Origin: Syntrophobacterales bacterium
GTDB taxonomy: Bacteria > Desulfobacterota > Desulfobaccia > Desulfobaccales > 0-14-0-80-60-11
Length of the DNA: 64,000 nucleotides
Assembly (NCBI GenBank): GCA_023229795.1
Contig: JALNYP010000013.1
Location: 4,547 to 68,546 of the forward strand
Direction of reading: 5' to 3'
In this document: one piece after another, positions 1-7,846 of the stretch
How the letters are laid out: each line of letters begins with the position of its first letter
How positions within the stretch are numbered: position 1 is the stretch's first letter
Made by a program: the position numbers and the translations under genes
Notes under the pieces: generated by a model
What the model saw: only the letters and a program-made list of their open reading frames with translations
What the model was told of the DNA's origin: nothing
Databases searched by the model: none

Positions 1-2
1 AG

Positions 3-122
3 TTTCGCTACCCTGGAGAGGCTGAGACACCTTCTATAGAGGAAGCCGGGCAATTCCGTGGCGTTGCTGGCGAAGTCTATCAAGCCATCTTGGCTCGCCT
101 GCCCCAAGAAGCCCATCCGTAA
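3..122 (+). CDS. C-terminal fragment of a HEPN-domain protein (partial)
   Basis: The reading frame is open from the left edge of the window to a TAA at 120-122 and encodes 39 residues. The peptide starts RYPGEAETPSIEEA and ends in an amphipathic helix (YQAILARLPQEAHP). This is the usual ending of small HEPN proteins (a YPG/D turn, then a Glu-rich helix and a last helix), which are often paired with a nucleotidyltransferase (MNT). The gene start lies outside the window, so the partner and catalytic residues cannot be judged. The assignment rests on a short C-terminal pattern only. Confidence 0.5.
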   Translation, partial: FRYPGEAETPSIEEAGQFRGVAGEVYQAILARLPQEAHP

Positions 123-370
123 TCCTTTGGCCACCGGTATAATTGGTCATTTTTCCATAAGTACCCACAGAAGACCTCTTAGAAAATTGTCTTTTGAATA
201 GCATAAGTACCTGCGACTATCTGCCACTATCTGCTCTGGTGAGATCTGTGAATCGAATAGGTGAATCTTTTTAATGGGAAAAGCCCTGAGTCGAAATCCC
301 CAGGACTCCAAGTGAACATTTTACCCGATCCGAACCCCCAAATTTGAGGTTGAATCGGGAAAAATACCTA

Positions 371-457
371 GCGAAATTTTCGCTATCTTTGACGTAGACG
401 CCGAAGGGCCTTCTGTCCAAGCCATTGAAATTATTAGGTATGTAGATGCCAGTTTTT
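371..457 (-). repeat. Dispersed repeat, copy A
   Basis: On the minus strand this stretch runs from aaaaactggcatctacat to tagcgaaaatttcgc. A second, clearly related copy lies at 52607-52690 on the plus strand. They share the core cttggacagaaggcc and the flanking aactggcatct and tagcgaaa words, with substitutions and small indels between. The rest of 123-642 holds no convincing gene; long open frames here are not supported by a ribosome site or recognisable protein. Confidence 0.6.
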
Positions 458-642
458 GCAGGAAAAAGCATGAGAGTGAGAGTACCGAGGCGGGCACAGG
501 GGCGGAACAACCCATAGTAGCGTGGAAGTCCCGTTACGGGGTGAAGGGAAGGGGTTGTATCGATCGGCCTCACCTATGGTCAACCTGCAATGAGAGGAGT
601 CATTGCGTAAGGCAAAGCCGTGTTATTGCGGCTTATCGATGG

Positions 643-720
643 GAGCCGGATGAGTCGGGAGATTCATATCTGGTCCTGGGAGGGCGTGGGGGGTAGATTC
701 CCCCACGTTACTCGGCTGAC
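643..720 (+). mobile_element. 3' end of a group II intron (domains V and VI)
   Basis: Positions 643-676 are 34 nt that fold as a group II intron domain V: a 9-bp lower stem beginning GAGCCGGAT (containing the catalytic AGC triad), a 2-nt bulge on the 3' side, a 5-bp upper stem (GAGTC/GATTC) and a GGGA tetraloop of GNRA type. Positions 685-707 follow as a second hairpin (CGTGGGGG/CCCCCACG), flanked by GAG/CTC with an unpaired A at 710. That suits domain VI with its branch-point A, and puts the 3' end near 720. No reverse transcriptase reading frame lies upstream within the window, so this is a remnant or an ORF-less intron. Confidence 0.7.
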
Positions 721-867
721 TAAAGCACTCTGTCAATTGATTTGAATGATATAGAGCTAATAGATGGGATTGGGCCGTATAATTGAAGGTTTCCATCTAA
801 TGATTTACATATTCCTAAATAAGCCGAAGATTTTTTTTGGCGCGGGACGATAGCAACCCCCTGCCTT

Positions 868-1947
868 TCAGTCAGGATGACGCTCCTTGGGTAAAGTGAA
901 AAAGAAGGTGGCTCCTTTCCCCTCTTCGCTTTCCACCCAAATACGGCCGTCGTGCGCGTCGATGATGCGTTTGACAATGGCCAGTCCCAACCCCAATCCA
1001 GTTTCCTGGCCCGCGGTTTTGCCCCGGAATAACAGTTCAAACAGATGCGGCTGATCCTCCAAGGCAATTCCCGGCCCTTGGTCTTTCACCGCAAATTGCA
1101 CCTCCATCCCGAGATCGCGCACGGTCAGGACGACCTGACTCTGGGAGGGAGAATATTTGATGGCATTTTCCATGAGGTTACAGAGAGCCCGCTGGAGTAA
1201 GATGGGGTCGGCCTGGAGGACGATGACGTCCTGAGGGAATTCCAGCTCCAGGGCAATCTCTTTGGCTCCGGCCAGAACTTGGCAACGGTTTATGACTTCC
1301 TGGCACTCCTTCTCCGCCTGGACGGCGCTGGGTAAAGGGGTCAGGATATGCAGGTCCAGCCGGACAAAATCCAAAAAATTGCTGATGAGCTTCTCCAACC
1401 GTTGGGCTTCCTGGTATACTGTCTCCAGATAAGTGGTCTGAGCCTCGCTGAGTTCCCCCACCTTGCCCTGACGCAGGCGGTTCAACAGGCCGCCCATCGC
1501 TACTACGGGGCCTTTCAAGTCATGGGCAAACATTCCCGCCAGTTGACGGCGCTCCTTTTCCATCTGTTTAATCGGACCGATACCACGAAAGGTTTCCACT
1601 CCTCCCAAAAGGTTCCCCTGGTTGTCTCGCAGAGCTGAGGCGGTCAACATGACCTCGTTTTTTTGACCTAAACGGTTTTGCAGGATTGCTTCCCGGGAAA
1701 CCGCCTCTCCGCTGACCATGGCCACCTTCAAGGGACACTCCCGCCCGCACAGGCTGCTTTGGAGCACGTCGCCGCAAAAACGCCCCAGAGCTTCCTGCCG
1801 TGAGTAACCGGTGAGCCTTTCAGCCGCCCGGTTGAGATCCGTAATGTGCATCTCCCCGTCCACTGTGATGACTCCGTCGGCCATGCTCTGGATAATAAAG
1901 TGAGGCCAATTGGGTGATTTGGTCAAATCAGAGCTTTCTTTCTTCAT
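868..1947 (-). CDS. PAS-domain sensor histidine kinase
   Basis: A 359-residue cytosolic kinase with no membrane segment. An N-terminal PAS domain (about 15-125) is followed by a HisKA domain with the phospho-acceptor motif FAHDLKGPV and a HATPase domain with N box (NLMENAIKYSP), G1 (DQGPGI) and G2 (GLGLGLAIVKRI). The PAS domain carries a Cys cluster (FCG, then LCGRECPLK) that recurs in two sigma-54 activators of this window, so a redox or metal cue is possible. An in-frame extension to 1989 exists, but those codons derive from the left end of the adjacent IS element, so the start is placed at the ATG at 1947. The ribosome site there is weak. The IS may have cut off the original promoter. No response regulator lies beside it. 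Confidence 0.85.
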   Translation of the reverse strand: MKKESSDLTKSPNWPHFIIQSMADGVITVDGEMHITDLNRAAERLTGYSRQEALGRFCGDVLQSSLCGRECPLKVAMVSGEAVSREAILQNRLGQKNEVMLTASALRDNQGNLLGGVETFRGIGPIKQMEKERRQLAGMFAHDLKGPVVAMGGLLNRLRQGKVGELSEAQTTYLETVYQEAQRLEKLISNFLDFVRLDLHILTPLPSAVQAEKECQEVINRCQVLAGAKEIALELEFPQDVIVLQADPILLQRALCNLMENAIKYSPSQSQVVLTVRDLGMEVQFAVKDQGPGIALEDQPHLFELLFRGKTAGQETGLGLGLAIVKRIIDAHDGRIWVESEEGKGATFFFTLPKERHPD

Positions 1948-1972
1948 ATTGTCCCAGTCGTCAATAAAACAA

Positions 1973-3544
1973 CTCAAGTTTCGCATCAAGTAACTGAGGA
2001 TAATTACTTATTATTACTTTAAAAAGCCATCAATAAAATGGAACAGGCTCCAAATTTGTGGTAAGTTAAGACTGCGAAATCATTAACGAAACCACATAAA
2101 AAGGAGCCTTCTCTTGCATAACACCAAAATCGCTCGCTTTCAAGGGCAAATCGAAACGGCCCTGAAAAATTTCCGGGCCGGTCTGGAGTTGAGGATCAAG
2201 GAACTGTTTGCCGTGCTGCATATCCAAAGCTATCTGACCGGAGCGGGAATCCGCAAACACGAAGGCGCCAGCGCCCGACAACTCCTGTTTGTCCTCACCA
2301 ACCTGACCTTTCTGCATATCAAGACCGTCCATGACTTACTCCGGCGACCGCTTAAGTCCCTGTTTAAGGCTCAAAAAGACGCCTTCTACCGCTTCAAGAA
2401 AGCCGAATGGAGTTGGGGGCCTTTTTACCGGCGCTTCCTGGCCTACCTGGGGCGGCGGCTCAAGTGGTCCCAAACCGCCCGGGACAATTGTTTGATCCTG
2501 GACACTTCCGTCCTTCCCAAACGGGGCAAACGCCTGGAAAACCTGAGTTATGACCACTCCCAGGGCAAGACCGTCAAGGGCTATGAAATCTTGACCCTGG
2601 GATCGTTGACGCCCCGGAATTTCTATCCCGTAAACTTCGGCCACCATTTCTCACATAGAGCCCCGGCTGAGGCCCCAGAGGCCCAGCCCCGCAGAGTCAG
2701 GGGGGATTTGGCCCGGCGTCTTAGAGATGCCAAGGAGTTGACCAAACCCGCCTTGGCCCTGAAGATGCTCAAGGCCGCCCTGGCGCAAGGCCTTCCCGCC
2801 CGTTATCTCCTGGTGGACGCCTGGTTTACCTCCCCCACTTTCTGCCAAAGTGTCCAAGACCTGGGCCTTGAGGTTATCGGTCTTCTGAAACGGGTCCGCA
2901 CCCTCTATTATCGGGACGGCAGCGGCTATACCCTGGAACAGCTTTACCAAGCCCACAAACACTGGCTGGTCAAAGATGTGGCCTTGGGACTGGCCCTCCT
3001 CTCGGTGCCGGTCACCTGCGGCAATGGCCTTCAGGGGACTATCGTTTTTACCAAGGCTACAAAGAGCCCGACCTGGAAACCCGGCCGGGCGGCAAGATCA
3101 AGGCGGAGCCGCCGTGGGCCGCATTTTTCACCACTGACCTGACCCTGACCGCCGCCCAAGTGGTGCAAAAATATCTGGGCCGCTGGGCTATCGAAGTGTT
3201 TTTCAAAGAAGCCAAGCAGCGCCTGGGCCAAGAGCAGGGCCGTTCTTTTGCCGCTCAGGTCTATTCCGTCACCCAGGCCTTTTTCCGTTATAGCCTGTTG
3301 GCCTACATGCTGGAGCACGATGAGCGGTCCCAGACCATCGGCGACCTCTTCCGCCAACTGGAAGACGAGACCGGCAAGCTCACCTTTCTGCACCGGCTGT
3401 GGCAATACCTCATCACTTTCCTTAAGACCGTGTTAAATACTCTGGCCCAATTTTGCGACCCCAGACCCCAATTTCAGGCTTATCTCGACGCGATCACCAA
3501 TGCTTTCAACTACTTTTCCCCAATTCAGGGGTGCGAAACTTGAG
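1973..3544 (+). mobile_element. IS4-like insertion sequence
   Basis: Perfect 13-bp inverted ends, CTCAAGTTTCGCA at 1973-1985 and its complement at 3532-3544, bracket one transposase gene. The element is about 1.57 kb, normal for IS4-family elements. The flanks aaaacaa and aaaataa could be an imperfect target duplication. It sits directly upstream of the kinase gene at 868-1947 and has altered the apparent N-terminus of that gene. Confidence 0.8.
2114..3543 (+). pseudogene. IS4-family DDE transposase, frameshifted
   Basis: The start is a TTG at 2114 behind AAGGAG. The first part (to about 3045) carries two of the catalytic acidic residues (LILDTSVLP and LLVDAWFTSP). The second part continues in the -1 frame with KEPDLETRPGG, FFTTDLTLTAA and the final Glu segment GRWAIEVFFKEAKQRLG, the C-terminal signature of IS4 transposases. 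The break maps to the run of five T at 3045-3049; one extra T would restore a continuous protein. This could be a real inactivating deletion, a sequencing slip at a homopolymer, or (less likely for this family) programmed slippage. Confidence 0.85.
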
Positions 3545-3587
3545 AAAATAACTTGCAATGTGAAAAGTTGCTTCAGTAGTAAATTCT

Positions 3588-4016
3588 TTATAGCTCAATT
3601 CCCTTTCTGGCTGATACCCCCTTTTGATAATAATGTTTAATTTCATACATTTCTTTTGCCAGGTCAGCCTTTTCGAGCAATTCCTTTGGACAATATCTGC
3701 CTGTCAGAATAACTTCAACATGTTTTGGGTTATCTGGTAACAATTGATAAACTTCTTCTTAATTTAACAGGATTATAATGTAAAGCAACGCATATTTCAT
3801 CTAAAATAACGATATCATATTTTCCACTAACCATCGCCTTCCGAGCTTGCTGTAACGCTTGGTGTGCTACCATGATATCATTATCAGCAGGCACTATGAA
3901 GCTTTTCAGTCCGTTACCTGCCGCCCGCAAAGCCTGACCCAATGCCGCAGTGGTTTTGCCCTGCCATCACCCATAGAAATTTGCACATAACCTTTGCTTA
4001 ATCGGCTCATCGTCAT
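3588..4016 (-). pseudogene. Decayed cob(I)alamin adenosyltransferase (BtuR/CobA type)
   Basis: Reading the minus strand from the ATG at 4016 gives MTMSRLSKGYVQISMGDG, the start of a BtuR-type ATP:corrinoid adenosyltransferase. A base is then missing inside the P-loop (GDGxGKTTA). In the next frame the protein continues as ALGQALRAAGNGLK and, after the loss of about 35 central residues, as KYDIVILDEICVALHY. A second frame change leads to the conserved end VEVILTGRYCPKELL, MYEIKHYYQKGVSARKGIEL, with a TAA at 3588. At least two frameshifts and an internal deletion make it non-functional. The intact enzyme would adenosylate cobalamin. Confidence 0.85.
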
Positions 4017-4154
4017 TTATGCAAGCGGCACTTGCCTCTCGGAGGCGAATAGGGGCGAACCCCATCCTGGCTTCCTGGGAAAATGAGCCTGATCCACAGG
4101 ATAGAAAAAACCCTGCCCGGGCCTTGAGCCTGGGCAGGGGAAGAGGGTTGGCAG

Positions 4155-4469
4155 TCAAGCGGTCTCCAGTTCGGCGAGGCGCCGTTGAATGGCCTCCAGT
4201 TCGTTCTGCAGGGAGGCCTGCTCTTCTTTCAAGGATTGGACTTCATTCTGGGAGGCCGGCCCAGATCCGGGACTGCCCGCCCCGAAAGGGCCGTAACCGA
4301 AGGCCCTCCGACCCCAACGAGGGCGGTCATAAACGCCGCGGCCGAACCCCCAGGCCTCGCTGCCCATGCTGCGGCCAAACCTTCTCCGTCGACCCGCGCC
4401 ACAGGGACCCTGGTTCCTGCCGGTGCCCGGCCCTGCTCCCAATGGTCCAGTACCATCGTAACCTGGCAT
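4155..4469 (-). CDS. DUF5320-like small Gly/Arg-rich protein
   Basis: A 104-residue protein that starts MPGYDGTGPLGAGPGTGR and has a Gly/Arg-rich low-complexity first half followed by a C-terminal coiled coil (EVQSLKEEQASLQNELEAIQRRLAELE). This is the layout of DUF5320 proteins, which commonly travel with NifX-like and metal-handling genes in anaerobes. Their biochemical role is not established. The ATG at 4469 has an AGGAGG site 9 nt upstream; an ATG two codons earlier lies too close to that site. It is the last gene of a minus-strand group with the zinc-ribbon protein (4530-4754) and the CDF-NifX fusion. A shorter relative is encoded at 28442-28678. Confidence 0.75.
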   Translation of the reverse strand: MPGYDGTGPLGAGPGTGRNQGPCGAGRRRRFGRSMGSEAWGFGRGVYDRPRWGRRAFGYGPFGAGSPGSGPASQNEVQSLKEEQASLQNELEAIQRRLAELETA

Positions 4470-4529
4470 GATCATTTCCCTCCTAATTTCAGAAGAATCA
4501 TCGGATAGGCTGCTTGATCCTGGAAATAA

Positions 4530-4754
4530 CTATCTTGCCCTCCTGGTCATTATTGTTCCGCAACCAGGACACTTTACCTCGAAACAGGGGACTCCCTGTT
4601 GGTGCGGCGCCTTCTGACCGCAGGCCGGGCAGACGCAAAACCCCCCGGGCCCACCGCCCAAACCGCCACCACGGCCTCTTCCTTGACTGGATCCACGGCC
4701 CTGGCCGCCGCCCGACCCGCCACCTGAACCCTGACTCCGAGCAAAACCTGGCAT
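4530..4754 (-). CDS. Gly-rich zinc-ribbon protein
   Basis: 74 residues: a Gly/Arg/Ser-rich N-terminal half and a C-terminal zinc ribbon (CVCPACGQK ... VKCPGCGTIM). The ribbon is closely matched by the C-terminus of the NifX-like protein at 11419-11958 (CQCPACGARVPHEQG ... VRCPRCGQVM), including a shared PHxQG motif, so the two probably serve the same kind of partner. The start codon is preceded by AAGGAG. Neighbours are the DUF5320-like gene downstream and the CDF-NifX fusion upstream. The function is unknown; a metal-binding or partner-docking role is inference. Confidence 0.75.
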   Translation of the reverse strand: MPGFARSQGSGGGSGGGQGRGSSQGRGRGGGLGGGPGGFCVCPACGQKAPHQQGVPCFEVKCPGCGTIMTRRAR

Positions 4755-4888
4755 ACGCGTATCTCCTTTTCGAGAATTGGTTATTTTGTTGGCTCCCTGG
4801 CAGCAAATGCCATCTCGCCTCTTCTTAAGTGCGCCAAAAGTTGCCGGTTGAATTCTGAGGATTTTCCCGATGGGCCAGGAGTACTATC

Positions 4889-6112
4889 TCAGCCATAGGT
4901 GGTGCCCTTGCTCCTGCTCCCTGTCTCGGGAGCCGCGATCAGAGACTCTTTTATCTCACTGAGACTGCGCCCATCTGTCTGCCTCATCTCCACTCCATTG
5001 TCTGAAAAGACGTAGTAGGGCCCTTTATGTTCGTAATTTTTGGGAATAATGATTCCATCGATACCCAGACTGACCAGCCACTCGCTCACTTTGATGCCCT
5101 TGCCTTTTTCTTCCATTTGAAAAGGATTGAAAAGCCATGATTCTTCTAGAAGGGTGCCATTTCCCTTCTTTAAAGTAAGCAGGAGGAAATAAGGCGCCTC
5201 ACCGAAATGCTCCGACAGGCGCATCCGGTCCTCCGTCACCGGCAGAGCGATGACCCGGGTTTCTCTTCGCATGGGTTCATAATGAATCAGGATGTGATCG
5301 ACATGGGGAACCCGGGTCTTTATGCGGTTCTCGATCTGGTTGACCACAAAGTGAGCTTTTTCCAGTTCCCTGACCCTGAGGGCCAGGTCTGCTTCGATGA
5401 ACTTGAATCTCCCGGAATTTCTCCCGGTGAGGGCATTGATTTCGCTTACCTGGGGGAGTTCCAGGATAATGTCCCGGATAGTGCTCAGGGTTTTGAAGTC
5501 CAAAGAGGCGTCCAGGAGCACCCTGATGGCATCTACTGCAATCTTCACGCCCACCCTGACGATCAAAACAACCATGACCAAGGCTGCCACCCGATCCAAA
5601 GGTAATTTGACCTGGAAGTACGTCCCGGCCAGTCCCAGCAGAATGATGCAGGAGGAAAGAAGGTCAGTGGTCAGGTGCTGGGCATCGGCCTCCAAGCTGG
5701 GGGAGTTCAGCCTTCTGGCTCTTTTTAGTTCATAGCGCGAAAAGCTCAAGAGGATCAAACCGACCGCGATTACTCCGAAAATGGCATACGGCAGGCGTGC
5801 CGCCCTGACCCGTTCGCTGGCCCACAGAACACTGCGCACAATCTCGTAACCTGCCAGCAGAATGAGCCCCGAGGTAATCAAGGCCGCCAGATTCTCCACC
5901 TTATAGAGGCCGTAGGGAAACCCCTTGGTCTTGCGGCGCGAGAGCTTGATCCCGGCCCAGATGGAAGCCGAGGAGATAACGTCTGCGCTGGAATGCACGG
6001 CGTCGGCCAGGAGGGCCAGGCTGCCGGAAAACACCCCCAGGAAATACTTCAGTCCGGTTACTAAGATGTTGACCGCCACCGAAGCCAATGCCAGACGTTC
6101 ACCTGCATCCAT
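4889..6112 (-). CDS. Cation diffusion facilitator fused to a NifX-like domain
   Basis: 407 residues. The first ~290 are a CDF-family divalent-metal exporter: membrane helices, the metal-site motif DAVHSSADV in the second helix and DAQHLTTD in the fifth, then a cytoplasmic domain with HVDHILIHYEP. The last ~110 (from VIALPVTEDRMRLSEHFGEAPYF) are a dinitrogenase-cofactor (NifX/NafY) type domain, the same fold as the free-standing proteins at 6885, 11419 and 16955. CDF proteins export Zn2+, Fe2+, Co2+ or similar ions; the fused domain may bind a metal cluster or sense the metal. The start is placed at the ATG at 6112; a GTG lies one codon upstream. Metal specificity cannot be read from sequence. 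Confidence 0.85.
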   Translation of the reverse strand: MDAGERLALASVAVNILVTGLKYFLGVFSGSLALLADAVHSSADVISSASIWAGIKLSRRKTKGFPYGLYKVENLAALITSGLILLAGYEIVRSVLWASERVRAARLPYAIFGVIAVGLILLSFSRYELKRARRLNSPSLEADAQHLTTDLLSSCIILLGLAGTYFQVKLPLDRVAALVMVVLIVRVGVKIAVDAIRVLLDASLDFKTLSTIRDIILELPQVSEINALTGRNSGRFKFIEADLALRVRELEKAHFVVNQIENRIKTRVPHVDHILIHYEPMRRETRVIALPVTEDRMRLSEHFGEAPYFLLLTLKKGNGTLLEESWLFNPFQMEEKGKGIKVSEWLVSLGIDGIIIPKNYEHKGPYYVFSDNGVEMRQTDGRSLSEIKESLIAAPETGSRSKGTTYG

Positions 6113-6275
6113 CACGCGTCTTAAACCCTTTGCTGCTTATGGCCGCGAAACTTTTCTAGTGAGCAAGCCTGTCCTGCCGGTAATCTTGCCCCCCTTCCCT
6201 TACCCCTTATTTCCAGCGTGGATGGTAACCTTTGCAAGGTCCCCGACTGGGTTAGCAGTGGGAGGTGCGGGATAG

Positions 6276-6401
6276 TTAAATTAACACCTGACCTGCCAGG
6301 GAAAAGGCCAAGACCAGGAGGGCGGCAATCACCAGCCCGGTCGCGATGAGGCAGGCGTTCCAGAATGAGGTGCTTTGCATGAACTGGTTTCTTTTATTCA
6401 T
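6276..6401 (-). CDS. 41-residue single-span membrane protein
   Basis: A short frame from the ATG at 6401, behind a strong AAGGAGG site with 5-nt spacing, to a TAA at 6276. It encodes MNKRNQFMQSTSFWN followed by one hydrophobic helix (TGLVIAALLVLAFSLAGQVL). The start overlaps the end of the ZIP remnant by 4 nt, as in a translationally coupled pair, and the CDF-NifX gene follows. No family is recognised. It could be a small accessory subunit of the neighbouring metal transporters; this is inference from position. Confidence 0.6.
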   Translation of the reverse strand: MNKRNQFMQSTSFWNACLIATGLVIAALLVLAFSLAGQVLI

Positions 6402-6729
6402 TTTTTCCTCCTTAACCAGTGCTGAGGGAGACGGAGCAGCCAGATGGCTGCTATGCCGGCCAGGATTAAGCCAAGTTGCAGGAGGCTGTCCGCCAACCTG
6501 AAGCGCCGGTGCAGATACGGGGTCAGATCCACCAGGGCGATGTACAGGAAACTGGCCGCCCCCACTAAGAGGATATAAGGCACCACATGCATCATATGAG
6601 CCAAAAAATAGTACGCCAGGAGAGCTCGGGGCACCGTCGCCACGGCGGAAAAAGACGAAAAGCCCCGGCGATGATCACTCCATCCGTAAAATTATGGCAG
6701 GCATCCCCGATAAGCAGGAGGGGCCGGCG
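6398..6729 (-). pseudogene. Remnant of a ZIP-family metal transporter
   Basis: Only the C-terminal third is left. One frame gives the ZIP signature LLLIGDACHNFTDGVIIAGAF (helix IV, with the HNxxDG metal site). After a frame change near 6650 it continues as HMMHVVPYILLVGAASFLYIAL and a last helix ending LRRKK at 6398. The N-terminal helices are missing and an in-frame stop stands just upstream at 6730-6732. Intact ZIP proteins import Zn2+ or Fe2+. This one cannot fold as a transporter, though the terminal 81-codon frame could still be translated. Confidence 0.75.
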
Positions 6730-6884
6730 CTAGCATGGACATCGCATTCGGGCAGGCGGCAGTGCCGCCACAGGATCACACTTTTAGGAATAGCGTCCGA
6801 AAGGCCGCAATTCTATATAGAAATTTATTATTAAAGAATTAGTTATTTACCAGACCAAAAGCAGAGCCTCCTTGTAAACCCTCA

Positions 6885-7247
6885 TCATCTCCAATGACCG
6901 GTAACGTTGGGACCCCTCGCGGGCTTTAATTTTCCCGCACGGTAGTCTTGCACCACTTCCCGTACCTGCCCTTCCACTCTCACGATTACCTGTATGCCGG
7001 CCGCCTGCAGGGTTTGGAAAGCCCTGGGGCCGCAGTTGCCCGTGAGGATCGCCGCCGGCCGCTGGCGGGCTACCAGCGCCGCTGCTTGAATGCCGGCACC
7101 TTGGGGAGCCTGCATGCCTTGTTGGTTGGACACTACTTCAAATTCCATGGTTTCCGGGTTTACTAAAAGAAAATAGGGCGCCCGCCCGAAGCGCGGGTCC
7201 ACTTGGGCCTCCAGATTGGGCCCTTTGGCGCTTATGACAATCTTCAT
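6885..7247 (-). CDS. NifX-like (dinitrogenase-cofactor family) protein
   Basis: 120 residues starting MKIVISAKGPNLEAQVDPRFG, a complete single-domain member of the NifB/NifX/NafY fold. Family features present are the DPRFGRAPYF segment, GAGIQAAALVARQ, and the TGNCGPRAFQTLQAAGI stretch with a Cys in the loop. Proteins of this group bind or carry iron-sulfur or molybdenum-containing clusters; outside nitrogen fixation their exact client is unknown. The start at 7247 has AAGGAG upstream; the open frame continues upstream only into the Mrp remnant. It is the last gene of the radical SAM - Mrp remnant - NifX group. Confidence 0.85.
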   Translation of the reverse strand: MKIVISAKGPNLEAQVDPRFGRAPYFLLVNPETMEFEVVSNQQGMQAPQGAGIQAAALVARQRPAAILTGNCGPRAFQTLQAAGIQVIVRVEGQVREVVQDYRAGKLKPARGPNVTGHWR

Positions 7248-7456
7248 CAGTTCTCCTTGTTGCCAATTTTTCTCAGGTGGAAAATCATGCCACTCGGCGG
7301 GGAGCGCCGTTTCAAGCCTGCCTTCCTCCTGGCGGGAGGGGGGAGAGAGAGGAGGATATCCATGCCGAGTCAAATGGATAAGGCCCTTCCCCTCCCGCCG
7401 AGAAGGAAAGTTGATGTCAGGATGGTGGCTATCACCATCCAGTGGGAGACGATTGC

Positions 7457-7755
7457 TCAATGGTCGCACACGTTGGGGCCGCTGACCAAGGTCCCGGAAA
7501 GGGACCCTTGGACCAGGGCCTCCGGCTCTTGACTCGGGCTGCCGGTGATTACCTTGAAGCCTAGTTCTGCGAAGAGGCCAGAGCACTCTGGCCCATGCCG
7601 CCGGCGAAGATGAGATTTACTCTCTTGCCGCTCATGACCAGGAGTTTGTGCCGGATGCGCTGAAGTTGCTCCTTAAGATGGGATTCGTCTCCCCCGGCCT
7701 GGCGGTTATGCCTGGGGCCACCCTGCTTGCATTGGCGACTTTGACTGGCGCTCAT
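7457..7755 (-). pseudogene. Remnant of an Mrp-type ATPase with C-terminal NifX-like domain
   Basis: The N-terminus (SHLKEQLQRIRHKLLVMSGK) is the start of an Mrp/NBP35 P-loop ATPase, up to the beginning of the Walker A loop. The next residues (VNLIFAGGMGQSAL) already belong to the C-terminal NifX-like domain found fused to some Mrp proteins, so nearly the whole ATPase core has been deleted. One frameshift later the domain continues as LFAELGFKVITGS and ends GPNVCDH at 7457. Intact Mrp proteins load or carry Fe-S clusters, and Mrp-like ATPases belong to the orange-protein loci of sulfate reducers. Confidence 0.75.
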
Positions 7756-7846
7756 GTCAAACCATCCTAGAATTCTTCACGGACGGACAGTGGTCTGTGG
7801 GAACAGAATGAACCCGAATTGATCTGATATGGGTGCAAATTGATTC

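Noticed and set aside
271..573. 100-codon minus-strand frame near the left edge
   Set aside because: It spans the dispersed repeat and DNA just upstream of the group II intron end; no ribosome site and no known protein.
2114..3543. Programmed frameshift in the transposase
   Set aside because: IS4-family transposases are normally made from one frame; a lost T in the run at 3045-3049 is a simpler reading, though not proven.
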